Source: Candidatus Eiseniibacteriota bacterium
GTDB taxonomy: Bacteria > Eisenbacteria > RBG-16-71-46
Assembly: GCA_025360715.1 (NCBI GenBank)
Contig: JANYBS010000123.1
Location: forward strand, 1-38,892
DNA: 38,892 bases
Reading direction: 5' to 3'
Shown here piece by piece: positions 24,092 through 32,450 of the stretch. Numbering within the stretch: position 1 is the stretch's first letter; every line of letters begins with the position of its first letter. A program made the translations under genes and the position numbers. The notes beneath the pieces are model-generated. The model worked only from the letters and a program-made list of their open reading frames with translations. It ran no database searches and was not told the origin of the DNA.

Positions 24092-24961
24092 TTACTCCGA
24101 AGGCGCCCAGCCATACCAGCCGCGCACGTAGCCGATCGACGCAGCGTACGACGCCAACGCGCCCAGCGGGCGGAACGCAGGCCGCGGACGCCGGTCATCG
24201 CCCGAATAAGCGATGAACGTGTGCGGGATCACGAGCAACGTACGCAGCAACAGATACCCCGCAGCGTGCAAAGGCGTGTGCAGGTAGCGCCAGCCGGCCT
24301 TCGAGGCATCGTGGCGGACCTCCTGCGAGAAGCCCACGCCATACTTGAGATGCTTGCGCCACAGTTTCTGGAACGTGGCAGGCGCGGGATGTGTGACATA
24401 CGCATGCGGCACCTGCACGAACCGGTAGCCCATGCGCCGCACGCGCGAGAAGAACTCGGTGTCGACGCCGCGATACAGGCTCTCGGAGAACCCGCCGCAT
24501 TTCTCGAATACCTCGCGGCGCATGGCCGCGCATGTCGTGGTGATGGTGCTGTAGCCGTGGCCCTCGGTGGGCGGGTTGCTCTCGAGCGGCGTCTGCACGA
24601 TTCCGTGCTCGATACGCGGCACCTGGCGCGCGACGGCGCGCTGGAACTCGGGCGCGCCTTGCGGCAGCAGCTTCGCACTGCCCGTGACGCCGATGGTGGC
24701 GTCACCCAGCGGCGCGATCAGCTGCGCGATCAACTCGGCGTTGCCCATGCGCGCGTCGTCGTCGATGAACACCAGGATCTCGGCGTCGCTTTGGCGCACG
24801 CCTTCGTTGCGCGCGCGACCGTTAGGGCGCACGCCGCGTACGATGATCACTTGATCGGGCACGCGAGTCTGCTTGGCGGCGTCGGCCTCGAGCCCTGGCG
24901 CGCCGCCTTCGAGCGCGGGCACGATGAGCGCCACGCGCGGCTCGCGCGTGCTATCCGCCAT
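24092..24961 (-). CDS. Family 2 glycosyltransferase
   Basis: A GT-A enzyme of 289 residues that transfers a sugar from a nucleotide-sugar in glycan assembly. The N-terminal strand is RVALIVPALEG. NGRARNEGVRQSDAEILVFIDDDARM contains the DxD-like metal-binding DDD. The acceptor half has FEKCGGFSESLYRGVDTEFFSRVRRMGYRFVQVPHAYVTH, with the ED-like GVDTE catalytic region. A hydrophobic C-terminal segment (HAAGYLLLRTLLVIPHTFIAY) suggests membrane association. It overlaps the upstream aminotransferase by 11 nt. Donor and acceptor are unknown. Confidence 0.9.
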   Translation of the reverse strand: MADSTREPRVALIVPALEGGAPGLEADAAKQTRVPDQVIIVRGVRPNGRARNEGVRQSDAEILVFIDDDARMGNAELIAQLIAPLGDATIGVTGSAKLLPQGAPEFQRAVARQVPRIEHGIVQTPLESNPPTEGHGYSTITTTCAAMRREVFEKCGGFSESLYRGVDTEFFSRVRRMGYRFVQVPHAYVTHPAPATFQKLWRKHLKYGVGFSQEVRHDASKAGWRYLHTPLHAAGYLLLRTLLVIPHTFIAYSGDDRRPRPAFRPLGALASYAASIGYVRGWYGWAPSE

Positions 24962-26057
24962 GTTGCGCGGTGAACGCGTTGACGGCTTCGATCACCGCGT
25001 CCTGCTGCTCGGGCCGCAGCCCCGGATACAGCGGCAGCGAGAGCAGCTCGTCGCCCGCGCGCTCGGACTCGGGGAACGCGCCGCGCGCCAAGCCCAGACT
25101 CGCGTACATGGGCTGCAGGTGCAGCGGGATCGGATAGTGCACGATGGTGCCCACGCCCGCCGCGGCCAGTGCGCTCGCAAGCACATCGCGCTGCGGATGG
25201 CGGATCGCGTAGAGGTGATACACATGCCGGCGCCGCGCCGCTGCCTGCGGGATCTGCACCCCACGCAGCCCCTCGTCGTACCGCGCCGCGAGCACGCGTC
25301 GCGCGATCGTCGCTGCGGGCAGCACGCCAAGCTTCACGCGCAGCACCGCGGCCTGCAGTTCGTCGAGGCGGCTGTTCACGCCCAGCTCCACGTGACGATA
25401 GCGCTGGCTCTGGCCGCCGTTGCGCAAGCGCCGCACTTTGTCGGCGACCGTATCGAGATTCGTCGCGACCGCGCCGCCGTCGCCGTACGCGCCCAGGTTC
25501 TTGGTCGGGTAGAACGAGAACGACGATGCCGCGCCAAAGCTGCCTGCCGGCCTGCCGTCGTATTGCGCGCCCACCGCCTGCGCGACGTCTTCGACCACCG
25601 GGATGCCGCGCCGCGCAGCGATGGCAAGGATCGGCTCCAGGTCCGCGCACTGGCCGTACAGGTGCACCGGCACGATCGCGCGCGTGCGCGGCGTGATGGC
25701 CGCTTCGAGCTTGGCCGGATCCATGGTGAGCGTGACCGGCTCCACGTCGCAGAACACCGGCCGCGCGCCGAGCATGGAGATCGCGAGGCCCGTGAACGCC
25801 GCGGTCATGGGCACCGTGACCACGTCGTCGCCGGCCGCCACGCCGACGGCTTCGAGCGCCAAGCGGATCGCGTCGGTACCGTTGCCTACGCCCAGCGCGT
25901 GGGCGCAGCCCGTAGTGGGCGCGAACTCGCGCTCGAACGCATCGCCTTCTTCGCCCAGCACGAACCAGCCGCGTTGCGCGACGCGCGTCATGGCCGCGAC
26001 GATCTCGTCGAGTATGGCCGCATCCTGCACGGCGATCGCGTTGAAGGGCACCTGCAT
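24951..26057 (-). CDS. DegT/DnrJ/EryC1/StrS-family nucleotide-sugar aminotransferase
   Basis: A PLP-dependent enzyme that aminates a keto-sugar nucleotide, making an amino sugar for the surface glycan. It has 368 residues from the ATG at 26057, with GGGAGAG upstream. Family signatures are GVGNGTDAIRLAL, the PLP-binding Asp in VVEDVAQAVGAQY (Asp157), and SSFSFYPTKNLGAYGDGG with the Schiff-base Lys186. NSRLDELQAAVLRVKL and the C-terminal HYPIPLHLQPMY follow. The neighbouring epimerase, flippase and glycosyltransferases support a polysaccharide role. The substrate (for example a 3-keto or 4-keto hexose) cannot be decided from sequence. Confidence 0.94.
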   Translation of the reverse strand: MQVPFNAIAVQDAAILDEIVAAMTRVAQRGWFVLGEEGDAFEREFAPTTGCAHALGVGNGTDAIRLALEAVGVAAGDDVVTVPMTAAFTGLAISMLGARPVFCDVEPVTLTMDPAKLEAAITPRTRAIVPVHLYGQCADLEPILAIAARRGIPVVEDVAQAVGAQYDGRPAGSFGAASSFSFYPTKNLGAYGDGGAVATNLDTVADKVRRLRNGGQSQRYRHVELGVNSRLDELQAAVLRVKLGVLPAATIARRVLAARYDEGLRGVQIPQAAARRRHVYHLYAIRHPQRDVLASALAAAGVGTIVHYPIPLHLQPMYASLGLARGAFPESERAGDELLSLPLYPGLRPEQQDAVIEAVNAFTAQHGG

Positions 26058-26073
26058 GATCTCTCCCACTGGG

Positions 26074-27564
26074 CTATCCCAACCGCGCGGCGAGCGCGCC
26101 GACGCGCGGGTTGAGCCGCGCGAGCAGGCGCTTGTCGGCCGCATCGAACGGCCGCAGCAGCGCAAGCGCGCCGAGGCATACCACGAGCCCCACGACACCC
26201 GCCACCGCGAGCCCTGCGACGCCGGGCAACGCCGGCAACCACTGCACCGCCAGCAACGAAGCCCCGCACGCCAGTAGCAGCTTGAACGAGAACGCCAGCG
26301 GCAGCCCCGTGTCCGTGTGCCGCGCGACGAGCACGCTCGAGGCGATGCTCGAGCCGGCCAGCGCGATGCCCGTGCCCATCACGGCGCCAAGTCCGCCGAA
26401 GCGCGGAACCAGGATCAGGTTCAGCACCAGGTTCGAGACACCACTCACGCCATACAGGATCAGTGGTACGCGCGGGCGGCCGATCGCGTACAACACGGTC
26501 ATGTTCGTGCCGCCGCCGGTGATGCGCGCGATCACCCACGCGAACGTGTACGCCGTGAGCAGGAACGCCGCCGGCGCGAAACTCGCGGCATAGAGCAGGT
26601 GGACGATAGCGCCCGCGAAGCGCGCGCCGAAGATGAGCAGGGGGATACTCAGCAATTGATCGAGCTTCAGGTGCAGCGACCAGAGCGTGCCGAGTCCCGC
26701 GCGGTCGACGCGCTGCTCCAGTTCCGAGAACGCCGCGAGCGACACGCCTTCGGTGCCCATGAGTAGCGCGCTCGCGAGCAGGTTCACCAATAAGGACGCC
26801 GCGGCGTACCAGCCGGCCTCGCTCGTGCCCGGCTTGAGGTAGCCGATGAGCAGCACGTCGCTCTGACGGCCCAGGAAGAACGTGACGAAACTCGTGGCCC
26901 AGATGGTGTAGCCGAACGTACGCAGCGCTCGCGTATCGAACGCCTCGCCGGGCGCTTGCAACACCGGCGCGGCGCCGGCGGCGAGGATCGTGACGCCGAT
27001 CAGCGTCGCGCCGGCGAGCGACGCCAGCAACCATGCCGCGGGCCAATGAAGCGCGAGAGTGGCGATCGCCGCCGCGAGCCCCAGGCTCTGCACCACCAAG
27101 CGCGCGGCCGAGACGCGCGGCACCTGCATGGCGCCCATGTGGAAGTACTCGAGCAACAGCGACACGTTGTAAAAGCACACGTACACCGCAGCCACGCGGA
27201 GGAGCGGAATGAGCGCCGGCTCGTGATACGCGCGCGCCACGAGCGGCGCGCCCAGCGCGAACGCCGCAGCCAGCGCCAACGCCATGAGCACCCGCGTGCC
27301 GAGCACCGCGCGGAGCAGATGCGCGATGCGGGCGGGATGCTCGCGAAGGCGTGGCACGTGCACGTTGAGGATCTCGTTGAGCCCGAGCGAGGTCGCGAAA
27401 TAGCTGAGCGTGACCGCCGAGAGCGCCACCGAGTAGACGCCGAACGCCTGCGCACCCAACGCGCGCGCCGCGATCACGCTGGCGGCGTAGGCCGCGCCCA
27501 GCTCGATGAACCGGCTGACTTGATTCCAGAGCAGCCCGCGGCCAAAACGCTCTGCAAAACTCAT
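26074..27564 (-). CDS. Polysaccharide flippase (Wzx/MATE-like, oligosaccharide flippase family)
   Basis: Translocates undecaprenyl-linked oligosaccharide units across the inner membrane. It has 496 residues and about 12-14 hydrophobic helices over the whole length. The N-terminal SFAERFGRGLLWNQVSRFIELGAAYAASVIAARALG is typical. AFGVYSVALS, FFLGRQSDVLLIGYLKPGTSEAGWYAAASLLVN and GRPRVPLILYGVSGVSNLVLNLILVPRFGGLGAV are the usual flippase landmarks. The ATG overlaps the upstream methyltransferase stop (ATGA). No Wzy polymerase is seen in the window, so polymerisation must be encoded elsewhere or be absent. Confidence 0.92.
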   Translation of the reverse strand: MSFAERFGRGLLWNQVSRFIELGAAYAASVIAARALGAQAFGVYSVALSAVTLSYFATSLGLNEILNVHVPRLREHPARIAHLLRAVLGTRVLMALALAAAFALGAPLVARAYHEPALIPLLRVAAVYVCFYNVSLLLEYFHMGAMQVPRVSAARLVVQSLGLAAAIATLALHWPAAWLLASLAGATLIGVTILAAGAAPVLQAPGEAFDTRALRTFGYTIWATSFVTFFLGRQSDVLLIGYLKPGTSEAGWYAAASLLVNLLASALLMGTEGVSLAAFSELEQRVDRAGLGTLWSLHLKLDQLLSIPLLIFGARFAGAIVHLLYAASFAPAAFLLTAYTFAWVIARITGGGTNMTVLYAIGRPRVPLILYGVSGVSNLVLNLILVPRFGGLGAVMGTGIALAGSSIASSVLVARHTDTGLPLAFSFKLLLACGASLLAVQWLPALPGVAGLAVAGVVGLVVCLGALALLRPFDAADKRLLARLNPRVGALAARLG

Positions 27565-28205
27565 GCGCCGCGTTCGACGCGCGCAAGGCTGAGCGCGCTG
27601 AAGAGGTTCGGCCACGCGCGCGCCATCACCGAAGCCGTGCGGCTATCGCGGCCGAAGTGCTCCGCCGCCGTGATGCGGGCGTTGCGCGCGCGCACAAGCG
27701 CCTGGAAATCCGCCCACGTGCATAGGTGGATGTGGCGCGTCTCGTACCACGCGCGGCCGTAGAGCGGCTTGCTCGGGAAGTGGCCCGCGAGCAACTGCGC
27801 GCGGCAGATCCAGTGGCCCAGGTTGGGAAAGCTCACGAGCGCCACGGGCGCCACACGCAGCATCTCCTGAAGCACGAACGCCGGGCGGTAGACCATCATG
27901 AGCGTCACGTTGAGCACGGCCACATCGAAGCTGGAGTCTGCGTATGGCAGGCCCTGATCCACGTCGCCCTCACGGGCGTCGAGGCCGGCTTCGCGCGCCT
28001 TGGCTGCGCCAGCGGGGTCGATCTCGATGCCGCTGACGCGCGCATGTCGCTGGGCGATGAGTTGCGCGCCCAAGCGGCCGTCGCCGCAGCCCACGTCGAG
28101 CACGCGGGCACCTTCGCTCACCCAGCGCACCAGCACCGGATACTCGGCGCGGTCATGAGACTCACGCTGCGCCCAGCCATAGTCCGTGCGCGCTGCGGCG
28201 GTCAT
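27561..28205 (-). CDS. MetW-like class I methyltransferase
   Basis: A 214-residue protein. SEGARVLDVGCGDGRLGAQL is SAM motif I, GIEIDP holds the acidic ribose contact, and DVDQGLPYADSSFDVAVLN follows. The rest matches MetW closely: LQEMLRVAPVALVSFPNLGHWICRAQLL, then RAWYETRHIHLCTWADFQALV. MetW normally works with MetX in methionine synthesis, but no metX is present. In glycan clusters MetW-like enzymes are often annotated as sugar methyltransferases. It overlaps both neighbours by 4 nt (ATGA on each side). Confidence 0.85.
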   Translation of the reverse strand: MTAAARTDYGWAQRESHDRAEYPVLVRWVSEGARVLDVGCGDGRLGAQLIAQRHARVSGIEIDPAGAAKAREAGLDAREGDVDQGLPYADSSFDVAVLNVTLMMVYRPAFVLQEMLRVAPVALVSFPNLGHWICRAQLLAGHFPSKPLYGRAWYETRHIHLCTWADFQALVRARNARITAAEHFGRDSRTASVMARAWPNLFSALSLARVERGA

Positions 28206-28885
28206 GACGCTGCCTTGCGCGCCACCAGCACGTTGTCGAGCGTATCGCCGCGGCGGCCCGTGAGCTCGTCGAGTGCCACCGCGAACAACTGCCACAGCGC
28301 GAGCAGCGGCCGCACCGCCAGGTTGAGCGGCTTCACCTTCACGATCCCGGTCGAATAGAACCACCACGACGCCGTGCGCTGGCCGGCCATCGCCCATGTG
28401 CCGCAGGTGGGGGTGACACTCACGACCTCGAAGCCATGCTTGTGCGCCAGGTACGAGAGCCCGTAGCGCGTGTAGCGGTAGAAGTCCCAGGGCTCTTCGT
28501 GCAGCCCCCACACCTGCGGCGTGGTGAGCAGCAGGATGCCGCCGGGGCGCAGCACGCGCGCGGCTTCTGCGAACAACTGCGAGGGCTCGGGCACGTGTTC
28601 GAGCACTTCGTTGCAGAGCACGGTGTCCATGCTCGCGGGCGCGAACGGCAGATGAAGCGCATCGCCCCACACGTCGACGACGCGGCTGTGCGACAGCGTA
28701 CCCGGGCGTTCGATGCCCAGATAGTCGCGGCACTGCGGGAACATCGCGCGGTAGGGCTTGATGCCGCAGCCCACGTCCAGGAGACGCCCGTGCGCGTGAT
28801 GCGCGACGCCCGCCAGCCCTCGCTTGAGGCTGCGCTTGGCGATCCATAACGGATCGAGGACCGTGCCGATCAGGAGCTGCTTCAT
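28202..28885 (-). CDS. Class I SAM-dependent methyltransferase (Methyltransf_11)
   Basis: A 227-residue protein with motif I GRLLDVGCGIKPYRAMF, an acidic contact in YLGIERPG and motif IV in STMDTVLCNEVLEHV-like ASMDTVLCNEVLEHV. The segment WDFYRYTRYGLSYLAHKHGF is characteristic of methyltransferases from polysaccharide clusters. The C-terminal stretch (RPLLALWQLFAVALDEL) is hydrophobic and may touch the membrane. It overlaps the GT4 gene upstream and the MetW-like gene downstream by 4 nt each. It is probably a sugar or lipid-linked glycan methyltransferase; the exact substrate is unknown. Confidence 0.88.
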   Translation of the reverse strand: MKQLLIGTVLDPLWIAKRSLKRGLAGVAHHAHGRLLDVGCGIKPYRAMFPQCRDYLGIERPGTLSHSRVVDVWGDALHLPFAPASMDTVLCNEVLEHVPEPSQLFAEAARVLRPGGILLLTTPQVWGLHEEPWDFYRYTRYGLSYLAHKHGFEVVSVTPTCGTWAMAGQRTASWWFYSTGIVKVKPLNLAVRPLLALWQLFAVALDELTGRRGDTLDNVLVARKAAS

Positions 28886-30108
28886 GCGCGCGCCTGCCTT
28901 GCGATCACAGCTGCCGCCTCGTACACGCGCAGCGTGCCGTCGACCATCGCGCCCAGGCTGAAGCGGGCCTCGATGGTGCGCCGCGCCTCGGCGCCCAACC
29001 GCTGCGCGAGCGCCGTGTCATCGAGCAGGCGCGTGAGTTGCGCGGCCAGCGCGGCGGCATCGCCGGGCGGCGCCAGCAGGCCATCGCGATCGGCGGCCAC
29101 CGCCGTGGGCACGCTGCCGATGTCGCTCACCACCACCGGCTTCGCATGCGCCATGGCCTGGAGAATGGTGAGGTCGTAGCCATTGATGCGCACAGTGGGG
29201 TTCACGAACGCGTCGCACGCCGCGTAGTAGGCCGGCAGCGCCTCGAGCGCCACCGAGCCGACGAAGCGCACACTTGAGCTCACACCCAACGACCGGGCCA
29301 GCGCTTCCAGCTCGCCGCGATACGGCCCATCGCCAACAATCACGAACACGGCGTTCAGCCGCGCGCGCAGCACCTGCGGCCACGCGCGCAGCGCGTGATG
29401 GATGCCCTTTTCTTGATACAGCCGCGCGACGGCCAGCACGATGGGCCCACCCAAAGGCGCGAGTTCGGCGCGCAGCGCCGCATCGGCGGGCCGCGGCGAG
29501 AAGAGCTGCGCGTCGATACCGTTCCACACGTCATGCAATCGCGCAGGGTTCACGCCATAGCGCTCCAGCAGCACCACGCGCTGCTCCACACTGGTGGCGA
29601 TCACGCCGTGCGCTCGCTTGAGCCGCGGGCCTTCGTTCAGGTATCGCCCCAGCATGAGTCCCCAAAGCGCCGACGCCTTGAGCGCCGACGCCGGACGCGC
29701 CGGCAGGCTCTCGCGGATCAAGCCTGCGCGCGTGCGCAGTTCGTCCCAGTGCGTGCCGTGCAGCGACGCCACCACCGGCACGCCGGGCCATGCATCGATC
29801 AGATGCAGCCCACAGAAGCTCTGCGAGTGCACCACGTCCCATGCGCCATGCTCGCGTGCCAAGCGCTCCAGGCAGCCGCGGCTGTCGCGCTCCCACGCCC
29901 CGATCGCGCGCATGGGCGGCACGTTCGTGAGGTATTCCACGCGCACGCCGCCGAGCGTCTCGGTGACCGAGCCTTCGCGGCGGCCCGTGGTGACGAGCGT
30001 CACCTGGTGCCCGCGGTTCGCAAGCCCCGCGCACAAGCTCCAGACGATGTCCTGCACGCCGCCGCGGCCATGCGCGGGGCCGACTGGGGAAAGTTGCGCG
30101 ATCCTCAT
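28882..30108 (-). CDS. Family 4 glycosyltransferase
   Basis: A GT-B enzyme of 408 residues. The acceptor domain begins MRIAQLSPVGPAHGRGGVQDIVWSL with the Gly-rich loop. The bridge has VIATSVEQRVVLLERYGV and VWNGIDAQLFSP. The donor domain has VLAVARLYQEKGIHHAL, VIVGDGPYRGELEAL, and DAFVNPTVRINGYDLTILQAMAHAKPVV, where the usual EGFG is replaced by NGYD. The start overlaps the upstream methyltransferase stop (ATGA); the longer frame is a shadow. It is a retaining transferase for the surface glycan with an unknown sugar. Confidence 0.93.
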   Translation of the reverse strand: MRIAQLSPVGPAHGRGGVQDIVWSLCAGLANRGHQVTLVTTGRREGSVTETLGGVRVEYLTNVPPMRAIGAWERDSRGCLERLAREHGAWDVVHSQSFCGLHLIDAWPGVPVVASLHGTHWDELRTRAGLIRESLPARPASALKASALWGLMLGRYLNEGPRLKRAHGVIATSVEQRVVLLERYGVNPARLHDVWNGIDAQLFSPRPADAALRAELAPLGGPIVLAVARLYQEKGIHHALRAWPQVLRARLNAVFVIVGDGPYRGELEALARSLGVSSSVRFVGSVALEALPAYYAACDAFVNPTVRINGYDLTILQAMAHAKPVVVSDIGSVPTAVAADRDGLLAPPGDAAALAAQLTRLLDDTALAQRLGAEARRTIEARFSLGAMVDGTLRVYEAAAVIARQARA

Positions 30109-30881
30109 GACACACGCGCCTCGATCAATATCCAGCGCGCCCAGTGCTTGAGCGCGCCGTCGCCCCACGCGCGGTCCCATGCGCGCGCCGGCGCGTGCAG
30201 CGGCCCGCGGCCCAGAAGACGGTGCCACAGGCGCTCGCCGCGGTGCGGGAACGTGTACACACCCAGTTCGCGCGAGACGCGCAGGTTCGCTTGCAAGAAC
30301 AGCGCGCGCAGCCAACCGATCGTCTCGCAGCGCGGCAGGCGCACCGCGCAGAACTCGCGCAGATGCTCTTCTTCATCGAGGAACCTCACGCGACCCGTGG
30401 CCTTGGCCTCGAGCCAGCGTGACCAACCCACCACCGGCACGCTCACCAACACGCGGCCACCGGGCTTGGTCACGCGTCCCAACTCACGCAGCGAAGCGGC
30501 CGGATCCAGTACATGCTCGAGCACTTCCGCGCAGATCGTGAGGTCGAAGCTCGCACTCGCCAACGGCAGCGCGTCGGCGCTCGCGCAAGCGAACTCGCCG
30601 CGGCCCAGGCGCGTGCGCGCGCGCTGCAGGCGGCCGGCGGCAAGGTCGAGGCCGACCACACGCGCAGGTGGCGCGGGCAGTGCGTCGATCACGGCGCCCA
30701 GCAACACGGCATCGCCGCAGCCGACTTCGAGCACGGCGGCCGCGGGTTCGCTCGCGGCCATCCGCACGGTCTCCTCGACACGGCGCGTGGGCGCGAACCA
30801 GCGAAAGTGCACGTCCTGCATATCGCCGCGCGTGGCGGACTGGTGCTCGTACAAATCACGCTGCTGCTGGCGGGCGTCCAT
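30105..30881 (-). CDS. Class I SAM-dependent methyltransferase
   Basis: A 258-residue protein with motif I AAVLEVGCGDAVLLGAV, a GLDLA contact, the SADALPLASASFDLTICAEVLEHV region, and GRVTKPGGRVLVSVPV. The C-terminal domain is Arg/Trp-rich (FPHRGERLWHRLLG, WGDGALKHWARWIL). It is the first glycan-type gene after trmD, 12 nt downstream of its stop, and it overlaps the GT4 gene. The housekeeping and glycan genes are thus on one transcript. Its substrate is unknown. Confidence 0.86.
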   Translation of the reverse strand: MDARQQQRDLYEHQSATRGDMQDVHFRWFAPTRRVEETVRMAASEPAAAVLEVGCGDAVLLGAVIDALPAPPARVVGLDLAAGRLQRARTRLGRGEFACASADALPLASASFDLTICAEVLEHVLDPAASLRELGRVTKPGGRVLVSVPVVGWSRWLEAKATGRVRFLDEEEHLREFCAVRLPRCETIGWLRALFLQANLRVSRELGVYTFPHRGERLWHRLLGRGPLHAPARAWDRAWGDGALKHWARWILIEARVS

Positions 30882-30893
30882 GCGCGCAGGGCC

Positions 30894-31658
30894 TCAAGTC
30901 TCGCGGCGCGCGGCGCGCAGCCGTTCGAGTTGAATCAGGAATCTCCGATCGGCATCCGTGAGCGGCGCACCCGTAAGCAGGTCGGGCCGGCGCTCGAACG
31001 TGCGGCGCAGCGACTCTTCACGCCGCGCCTTGGCGACGTTCGCGTGATGGCCGCTGAGCAGCACCTCGGGCACGCGCCATTCGCCGTAGACCTCGGGGCG
31101 CGTGTAGTACGCGCAGTCGAGCAAGCCGGAATGAAACGAATCGCTCTCGGCCGAATCGAAGCGGCCGAGCACGTCGGGCTGCAGGCGCGCGAGCGCATCG
31201 ACCACACAGAGCGCGGCGGGCTCGCCGCCCGAGAGCACGAAGTCGCCGACCGAGAACTCCTCGTCGATCAGGTGCTCGGCCACACGCTCGTCGACGCCCT
31301 TGTAGCGGCCGCAGACGATGGTCACGTGCTCGAGCGCGGCCCATTCGATGGCAGTAGCTTGGTCGAAGCGTCGGCCCTGCGGCGAAGTCAGCAGGACTTT
31401 CGAGTTCGCGGGCCGCTGGCCCTTGATCGAGTTTCCGCTCGCCTCAAGCGCCGCGTGCAGCGGCTCGATCTTCATGACCATGCCGGGGCCGCCGCCGAAC
31501 GGAGCGTCGTCGACGGTCTTGTGCACGTCGTGCGTGTAGTCGCGCAGGTTCACCACGTTCACGTCGAGCTTCCCCTTCTCGCGCGCCACGCGGATCATGC
31601 CATCGCCAAAGGGGCCGGGGAAGAACTCGGGGAAGATCGTGATGATCGTCAACTTCAC
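30894..31658 (-). CDS. trmD: tRNA (guanine37-N1)-methyltransferase
   Basis: Methylates G37 of tRNAs reading CNN/GNN codons, preventing frameshifts. The GTG start at 31658 overlaps the rimM stop (GTGA) and gives 254 residues; the longer frame is a shadow in rimM. Diagnostic motifs are ITIFPEFF, NLRDYTHDVHKTVDDAPFGGGPGMVM (SAM/tRNA loop), CGRYKGVDERV, EEFSVGDFVLSGGEPAAL (trefoil knot), and the C-terminal PEVLLSGHHANVAKAR. It is followed within 12 nt by a methyltransferase of the glycan operon instead of by rplS. Confidence 0.98.
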   Translation of the reverse strand: MKLTIITIFPEFFPGPFGDGMIRVAREKGKLDVNVVNLRDYTHDVHKTVDDAPFGGGPGMVMKIEPLHAALEASGNSIKGQRPANSKVLLTSPQGRRFDQATAIEWAALEHVTIVCGRYKGVDERVAEHLIDEEFSVGDFVLSGGEPAALCVVDALARLQPDVLGRFDSAESDSFHSGLLDCAYYTRPEVYGEWRVPEVLLSGHHANVAKARREESLRRTFERRPDLLTGAPLTDADRRFLIQLERLRAARRET

Positions 31659-32167
31659 GGCTGCAGGTCCTCGAAGCCCGGCGGCAGGTCCACCGTGATC
31701 ACCTTCGCGGCGAAGTCGACGTGCTTCACGAACGGCTGGTGCGCGGGGATCATGAGTTCGCCGGGGCCCTCGAGCACATACAGCGGCCGTTCGGCGATCA
31801 CGACGTACTCTTTCACGATGCCCACTTCGCGGCCGTCCACGTTGACGAGCTTCATGCCCAGCAGCTCGAACGCGTAGCTCGTGCCCGGGCCCGGATCGGG
31901 GAGCGCTTCGGGCAGCACCCAGATCTCGCCGTTGGTGAGCGCCCCCGCGGCCTCGCGCGAGCGCACACCTTCGAAGCACACCAGCAGCCGCGGCGAGCTG
32001 CCGCGCGCCTCTCGCGGCTTCAGGTTGCGCGACGCGCCCTTGGCATCGCGCCACTCGACGCTACCTATGGCCACCAACTCCTCGGCCGTGAGCGAGATGC
32101 GGTCCACGTACACCTCGCCCGCAAGCCCGTGCGGGCGGCCGAGCCGGCCGATGCAGACCTTGTTAAT
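31655..32167 (-). CDS. rimM: Ribosome maturation factor RimM, apparently with an ATT start
   Basis: Assists 30S head assembly. The first ATG (32113) would remove the strongly conserved N-terminus. Upstream in the same frame the DNA reads VCIGRLGRPHGLAGEVYVDRI, the hallmark RimM opening. No ATG, GTG or TTG occurs in frame above it. ATT at 32167-32165 has GGAG 7 nt upstream and overlaps the KH-gene stop, so it is the best start and gives 170 residues. The C-terminal PRC-barrel is seen in LLGMKLVNVDGREVGIVKEY and ELMIPAHQPFVKHVDFAAKVITVDLPPGFEDL. Its neighbours (KH protein and trmD) are the normal partners. Confidence 0.9.
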   Translation of the reverse strand: MNKVCIGRLGRPHGLAGEVYVDRISLTAEELVAIGSVEWRDAKGASRNLKPREARGSSPRLLVCFEGVRSREAAGALTNGEIWVLPEALPDPGPGTSYAFELLGMKLVNVDGREVGIVKEYVVIAERPLYVLEGPGELMIPAHQPFVKHVDFAAKVITVDLPPGFEDLQP

Positions 32168-32450
32168 CGGCGATCTCCAGCGACACGCGACGATCCGCGC
32201 GCGCGGCAGCAGCGCCGAGCGTGAGCCGGAGTGACTTCGCCGTACGGCCCTGCTTGCCGATCACGTGCCCGATGTCGTCGGGATGCACGCTCAGCTCGAG
32301 CATGCCGTCTTCGCCGGCGGCCAGGATATCGACATCGACGGACTCGGGGTGATCGACGAGGCCGCGCGCCATGTAGCCGACCAGGTCGCGAAGCTTGAAA
32401 TCGATCTCGTCGGGGTCACGATTCGCGCGCTCCTTGGGAGCGCCGATCAC
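32163..32450 (-). CDS. khpA: KH-domain RNA-binding protein (KhpA/YlqC family)
   Basis: A small RNA-binding protein that usually sits between rpsP and rimM. The core is IDFKLRDLVGYMARGLVDHPESVDV. Then comes the KH motif LSVHPDDIGHVIGKQGRTAKSLRLTL with the GKQG loop (GxxG). The end is RRVSLEIAD. The GTG at 32450 overlaps the stop of the WecA-like gene (GTGA) and gives 95 residues. The longer frame to 32648 is a shadow inside that gene. No strong Shine-Dalgarno is visible, so translation probably depends on coupling. Confidence 0.93.
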   Translation of the reverse strand: MIGAPKERANRDPDEIDFKLRDLVGYMARGLVDHPESVDVDILAAGEDGMLELSVHPDDIGHVIGKQGRTAKSLRLTLGAAAARADRRVSLEIAD

